This document shows positions 31,651 to 35,354 of a stretch of 35,354 nt of DNA, one piece after another. The stretch covers positions 1 through 35,354 of the forward strand of contig JAIPBJ010000026.1 of assembly GCA_021739625.1 (NCBI GenBank). Reading direction: 5' to 3'. Source of the stretch: Flavobacteriales bacterium (GTDB taxonomy: Bacteria; Bacteroidota; Bacteroidia; UBA10329). The notes below the pieces were generated by a model, which saw only the letters and a program-made list of their open reading frames with translations, was not told the origin of the DNA and ran no database searches. Each line of letters starts with the position of its first letter. Within the stretch, counting starts at the first letter, position 1. Position numbers and translations under genes: made by a program.

Positions 31651-34515
31651 ATGCAAAAGTTCCTCCTATTCGGCCTCGTGGCCGCCTCCCTCTCCTTTCA
31701 GGCCTGCAAAAAGAACGGTGAGGTCGTCATCCCCGAAGGCATAAAACTCATCGAGAAGGTCGAAAGGACAGGCGATGAGCTCGTCATCCCCTACAGCAAG
31801 TATCAGCTCGACAACGGCCTCATGGTCATCATTCACGAGGACCATTCAGACCCCATTGTGCATGTCGATGTGACCTATCACGTGGGGTCGGCACGCGAAG
31901 AACCGATGCGCTCCGGCTTCGCCCACTTCTTCGAGCACATGATGTTCCAAGGATCTGACAACGTGGCCGATGAGGAGCATTTCGCCATGGTGTCGGAGGC
32001 CGGAGGCAACCTCAACGGCACCACCAATGCCGACCGCACCAACTATTTCGAGACCCTGCCCAGCAACCAGCTCGAGACCGCACTGTGGCTCGAGGCCGAC
32101 CGCATGGGATTCCTGCTCGATGCCGTGACCCAGAAGAAGTTCGAGGTGCAACGCGCCACCGTCAAGAACGAGCGCGGCCAGAACTATGACAACCGCCCCT
32201 ATGGGCTGGTGCGCGAAAAGGTGGCCCAGGCCCTCTATCCGCAGACCCATCCCTATCACTGGCCCACCATCGGCTATCTCGAAGACCTCGACCGCGTGGA
32301 CGTGAACGACCTCAAGCAGTTCTTCCTGCGCTGGTACGGCCCCAACAATGCCACCCTCACCGTGGCCGGTGCTGTGGACCAGTCGGAAGTGCTGGCCCTG
32401 GTGAAGAAGTACTATGGAAGCATTCCGCGCGGTGCCGAAGTGGCCCGCCAGCAGCCGCAGGACGTCACCCTGACGGCCGACCGCTACATCTCCTACGAGG
32501 ACAACATCCGTTTCCCCCTGCTGATGGTCACCTTTCCCACAGTGCCCAACTATCATGCTGACGAGGCCCCGCTTGACGTGCTCTCAGACATTCTCGGAGG
32601 CAGCAAGAGCTCGCTCTTCTACAAGAACTTCGAGAAGGCGCAGCTCGCCATTCAGGCAGGGGTGAGCCACCCGTGTCAGGAGCTGGGAGGATACTTCAAC
32701 CTCACAGTGCTCCCCTATCCGGGCAAGACACTTGTCGAAATGGAGAAACTGATACGCGCCACCCTCGTGGAGTTCGAGGAGACGGGCGTGAGTGACGAGG
32801 CCCTCGAACGCTTCAAGTCAACCTACGAGAGCGGGGTCATCAGCGGCCTCGAAACAGTGAGCGGAAAAGCATCGCAACTGGCCCAGTACGAGTTCATGCT
32901 GGGCAACCCCAACCGCGTGGCCATAGACCTTGCACGCTACAAGGCCGTGACCAAGGAGGATGTGATGCGGGTCTATGAGAAGTATATCAAAGGAAGACCG
33001 GCCGTCATCCTCAGCGTCTATCCCAAAGGACAGCCCCAGCTTGTGGCCGCACCCGACAACTTCGTCTATCTGCGCGACACCACCATAACCCCCGACCTTG
33101 CGCAATACGAAGGCCTCACCTACGTGAAGCCCACCAAGGAGCAGGACGGCTTCGACCGCAGTCAACGGCCCCCGTCAGGCCCCAACCCCACCATAGAGAT
33201 ACCCGATTTCTGGAGGGCCGACATGGACAACGGCCTTTCTGTGATAGGGGCCAAGAACAATGAGATACCCAAGGTATATCTGCGCCTCGCGCTGCGCACC
33301 GGACACCGCTACACCGACATCGGGAAGGCAGGCATAGCAGACCTCTTCGCTTCGATGATGGCCGAGAAGACCCAGGACCACACTGCCGAGGAACTCGACA
33401 GCGAGCTGGAGAAGCTCGGCAGTTCCATCAATGTATATGCCGGCAGCGAGGAGATCTATATCAACGTCAGCTCGCTCACCAAGAACCTCGACCGCACCAT
33501 GCAACTGCTGGAGGAGGTCATGTTCCGCCCCATGTTCAGCGAGGAGGAGTTCAACCGCAAGAAGTTCGAGCAGATGGAGTCCATCGCCAATCAGGTGAAC
33601 GTGCCCACCACCCTGGCCGACAACCAATATGGCAAAGTGCTCTATGGCGATGGCCACATCATGTCGGTGCCCAGCATCGGAACAGCAGCATCGCTGGGCT
33701 CTGTGACGCTGATGGACATACAGCAGTTCTATGAGGACCGTTTCGTGCCCAACATCACCAACCTCGTCATCGTGGGCGATGTGGAGCAGAAGGACATCAT
33801 GCCCAAACTGGCATTCCTCACCAAATGGGAGAAGAAAGAGGTCCAATATCCCGAAGAGCTGCCCACCCCGGCAGCAGGGGCCACCAAGATCTATCTGGTC
33901 GATAAGCCCGGTGCCGCCCAGAGCGAGCTGCGCATGGGCTACCTCTCCATGCCCTACGATGCCACAGGCGAGTATTTCCGCACCTACGCCACCAACTTCG
34001 CGCTGGGAGGGTCCTTCAACAGCCGTGTCAATCTCAATCTGCGCGAGGACAAGGGCTGGACCTATGGCGCATTCAGCTACCTCAGTGGAACGAAGCACAT
34101 AGGCCCATACACCGCTCAGGCCGGGGTGAAGAAAGAGGCCACCGACAGCGCACTGGTCGAATTCATCCGCGAGTTCAAGGAATTTGCAGAGAACGGGGTG
34201 ACCGAAGAGGAGCTGTCATTCACCAAGAACTCCATCGGGCAGCAGGACGCCCTCAAGTATGAGGCAGGCTATCAGAAGACAGGGTTCCTCAGCCGCATCC
34301 TCACCTACGGCCTCGACAAGGATTTCACCGAGCAGCAGAACAGCATCCTTCAGGCCATGACCAAGGAAGACATGGACGCACTGGCCAAGAAGCACGTGGA
34401 TGTGAGCAGGATGGCCATAGTGGTGGTGGGCGACAAGGCGTCCATCTATGAGGGCCTGAGCAAACTGCCCTACGAGATAGAAGTGGTCAACTTCCCCATG
34501 GAAGTGGCCCGCTGA
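31651..34515 (+). CDS. M16-family zinc metallopeptidase, two-domain lipoprotein
   Basis: A 954-residue insulinase/pitrilysin-family protein. The N-terminus has a lipoprotein signal with Cys19 (LSFQAC), so it should be anchored in the inner or outer membrane facing the periplasm. The inverted zinc motif HFFEH is at 92-96 with distal Glu174 (VKNERGQ). Two M16 halves follow: an active N-terminal half (50-450) and a C-terminal half (from about 510) that starts with MDNGLSVIGAKNNEIPKVYLRLALRTG and lacks the HxxEH motif (HRYTDIGKAGIADLF). This is the usual active/inactive arrangement of single-chain M16 enzymes, which degrade short peptides in a closed chamber. Third codon positions look unusually GC-rich. 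The next gene begins 8 nt downstream. Confidence 0.95.
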   Translation: MQKFLLFGLVAASLSFQACKKNGEVVIPEGIKLIEKVERTGDELVIPYSKYQLDNGLMVIIHEDHSDPIVHVDVTYHVGSAREEPMRSGFAHFFEHMMFQGSDNVADEEHFAMVSEAGGNLNGTTNADRTNYFETLPSNQLETALWLEADRMGFLLDAVTQKKFEVQRATVKNERGQNYDNRPYGLVREKVAQALYPQTHPYHWPTIGYLEDLDRVDVNDLKQFFLRWYGPNNATLTVAGAVDQSEVLALVKKYYGSIPRGAEVARQQPQDVTLTADRYISYEDNIRFPLLMVTFPTVPNYHADEAPLDVLSDILGGSKSSLFYKNFEKAQLAIQAGVSHPCQELGGYFNLTVLPYPGKTLVEMEKLIRATLVEFEETGVSDEALERFKSTYESGVISGLETVSGKASQLAQYEFMLGNPNRVAIDLARYKAVTKEDVMRVYEKYIKGRPAVILSVYPKGQPQLVAAPDNFVYLRDTTITPDLAQYEGLTYVKPTKEQDGFDRSQRPPSGPNPTIEIPDFWRADMDNGLSVIGAKNNEIPKVYLRLALRTGHRYTDIGKAGIADLFASMMAEKTQDHTAEELDSELEKLGSSINVYAGSEEIYINVSSLTKNLDRTMQLLEEVMFRPMFSEEEFNRKKFEQMESIANQVNVPTTLADNQYGKVLYGDGHIMSVPSIGTAASLGSVTLMDIQQFYEDRFVPNITNLVIVGDVEQKDIMPKLAFLTKWEKKEVQYPEELPTPAAGATKIYLVDKPGAAQSELRMGYLSMPYDATGEYFRTYATNFALGGSFNSRVNLNLREDKGWTYGAFSYLSGTKHIGPYTAQAGVKKEATDSALVEFIREFKEFAENGVTEEELSFTKNSIGQQDALKYEAGYQKTGFLSRILTYGLDKDFTEQQNSILQAMTKEDMDALAKKHVDVSRMAIVVVGDKASIYEGLSKLPYEIEVVNFPMEVAR

Positions 34516-34523
34516 ACCGTGTC

Positions 34524-35354
34524 ATGAAACCCCTCTTTGCCCTGCTCATAGTGCTTCCATTGCTCGTTCGTGGGCAGAAGGCGGAAGATGCCGAACAATG
34601 GGGCCGCGAGGGGATCGACCTGCTCGACAGGCACGAGTACAAGGACGCTGTTCGACTCCTCACCAAGGCATGGAACGCCCGTCCGGCCGAATTCGACTAC
34701 CCCTTTGAACTGGGCCGCGCCTATCTGCTCAGCGGCAAGGCGGCCAAGGCCGAGAAGGTGCTGCACCCGTTGCAGTACCATAAGGAGGCCGGACCGGGGC
34801 TTTACCTGCTGCTTGCCGCGAGCTACGACAGCCTCAATAGGCCACGGTCGCAGGCCGAGACCTATCGCTATGGCATACAGCGTTTCCCAGAGGCAGGCAT
34901 CATCTACAACAGGCTGGCAGCGCACTACCTGAACCACGACAGCGTGGCCGCTGCCCTGGCCGTATGTGAGATGGGAATGGCCAAGGCCCCATCATACTCC
35001 GACAACTATTTCCTCGCAGCACGCATCATGGATGCCAAGGGCGATGCACTGTGGGCGTGGTGGTATGGCGAGGTGTTCCTCAACCTGTCCGATGACGCGG
35101 CCAACAAGCGCGACATGGCCCGCCTGGTGGCAGCCAATGCCGCCACGGTGTCGGGCAGGAAATGGAAGCCCGGCCCTGTGGCCCTCGACATGGCAGTGAA
35201 AGCGGCCATGTCGCCATGCGCGGACGCGAACGCTACCATCGCCATTGCAGACCAGTCCGCGCTGCGCGATTGTTTCATCACGCACTACCAGGGCAAGGAT
35301 GCCTATTCTGAACTGTTGCGGAAAATGAAGGAGCAGGGCGTTATGCAGCTCTAT
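34524..35354 (+). CDS. TPR-containing exported protein, C-terminus beyond the window
   Basis: The frame is open from the ATG at 34524 to the end of the window (277 codons). Residues 1-18 look like a signal peptide (MKPLFALLIVLPLLVRGQ). The rest is helical with TPR-like units: EQWGREGIDLLDRHEYKDAVRLLTKAWNARP, PFELGRAYLLSGKAAKAEKVLHP, LYLLLAASYDSLNRPRSQAETYRYG and IIYNRLAAHYLNHDSVAAALAVCEMGM. TPR repeats bind partner proteins; no enzymatic motif is visible. It lies 8 nt after the M16 peptidase, so it is probably in the same operon and might be its partner. The C-terminal part is not in the window. Confidence 0.85.
   Translation, partial: MKPLFALLIVLPLLVRGQKAEDAEQWGREGIDLLDRHEYKDAVRLLTKAWNARPAEFDYPFELGRAYLLSGKAAKAEKVLHPLQYHKEAGPGLYLLLAASYDSLNRPRSQAETYRYGIQRFPEAGIIYNRLAAHYLNHDSVAAALAVCEMGMAKAPSYSDNYFLAARIMDAKGDALWAWWYGEVFLNLSDDAANKRDMARLVAANAATVSGRKWKPGPVALDMAVKAAMSPCADANATIAIADQSALRDCFITHYQGKDAYSELLRKMKEQGVMQLY

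Noticed and set aside
1-35354. tRNA genes, CRISPR arrays, insertion sequences or a prophage
   Set aside because: No cloverleaf-like intergenic sequence, regular repeat array, transposase, integrase or phage gene was seen; gaps are short and genes are ordinary chromosomal ones.

Overview
The window comes from the chromosome of a member of the Bacteroidota, most likely a Flavobacteriales-type lineage with a moderately high GC content. The evidence is a protein with a type IX secretion (T9SS) C-terminal sorting domain, a TonB-dependent receptor with an N-terminal carboxypeptidase-regulatory-like domain, a GlmU-family nucleotidyltransferase of the Bacteroidota type, GldL/GldM-like sequences, and many promoters with the Bacteroidota -7 element TAnnTTTG lying only about 5-45 nt upstream of start codons. 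No rRNA, tRNA, CRISPR array, transposase or integrase was found. The layout is that of core chromosome with short intergenic gaps.

Layout. Positions 108-1544 (-) encode AsnRS, divergent from a metallo-beta-lactamase-fold hydrolase (1704-2543, +). A padR-type repressor and an overlapping membrane gene follow on the minus strand (2596-4202); the membrane protein looks like a mosaic of PadR-associated, GldL-like and GldM-like parts. lon and rdgB form an overlapping pair (4317-7339, -). Next on the minus strand come an alpha/beta hydrolase with a GlmU-like gene (7560-9428), a TonB-dependent receptor with a T9SS-secreted hydrolase (9535-14078), dusB and a transglutaminase-like gene (15260-15943). 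The plus strand then carries a Nudix hydrolase and a large secreted WG-repeat protein (16001-18821). An ABC exporter (18872-20659, -) diverges from the small rpmH gene (20780-20938, +). A second MBL hydrolase overlaps a secreted sphingomyelinase-like phosphodiesterase, followed by a DUF1571/LysM protein (21180-23648, +). A truncated aldehyde-dehydrogenase-like protein (-) diverges from an SLC13 transporter (+). ruvB (-) diverges from a short secreted protein (+). The right end (28181-35354, +) holds a trypsin-like protease, a large exported protein of unknown function, a two-domain M16 peptidase lipoprotein and a partial TPR protein that runs off the window.

How the genes fit together. Most are housekeeping genes (translation: asnS, rpmH, dusB; proteostasis: lon; nucleotide sanitation: rdgB and Nudix; recombination: ruvB) interleaved with cell-envelope and exported proteins. 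Several starts had to be moved downstream of the longest open frame because the -7 element lies inside the extended frame; ruvB is the clearest case (TTG start).

The most unusual item is the padR plus GldL/GldM-mosaic cassette, with a near-perfect 18-bp palindrome overlapping its -7 element. Other points of interest are an aldehyde dehydrogenase lacking its catalytic half, two hairpins with identical 11-nt arms, a tandem terminator with a UUCG tetraloop, a LysM domain inserted in a DUF1571 protein, and a secreted hydrolase with a non-canonical nucleophile elbow. All assignments come from reading the sequence by eye; no database search was run.
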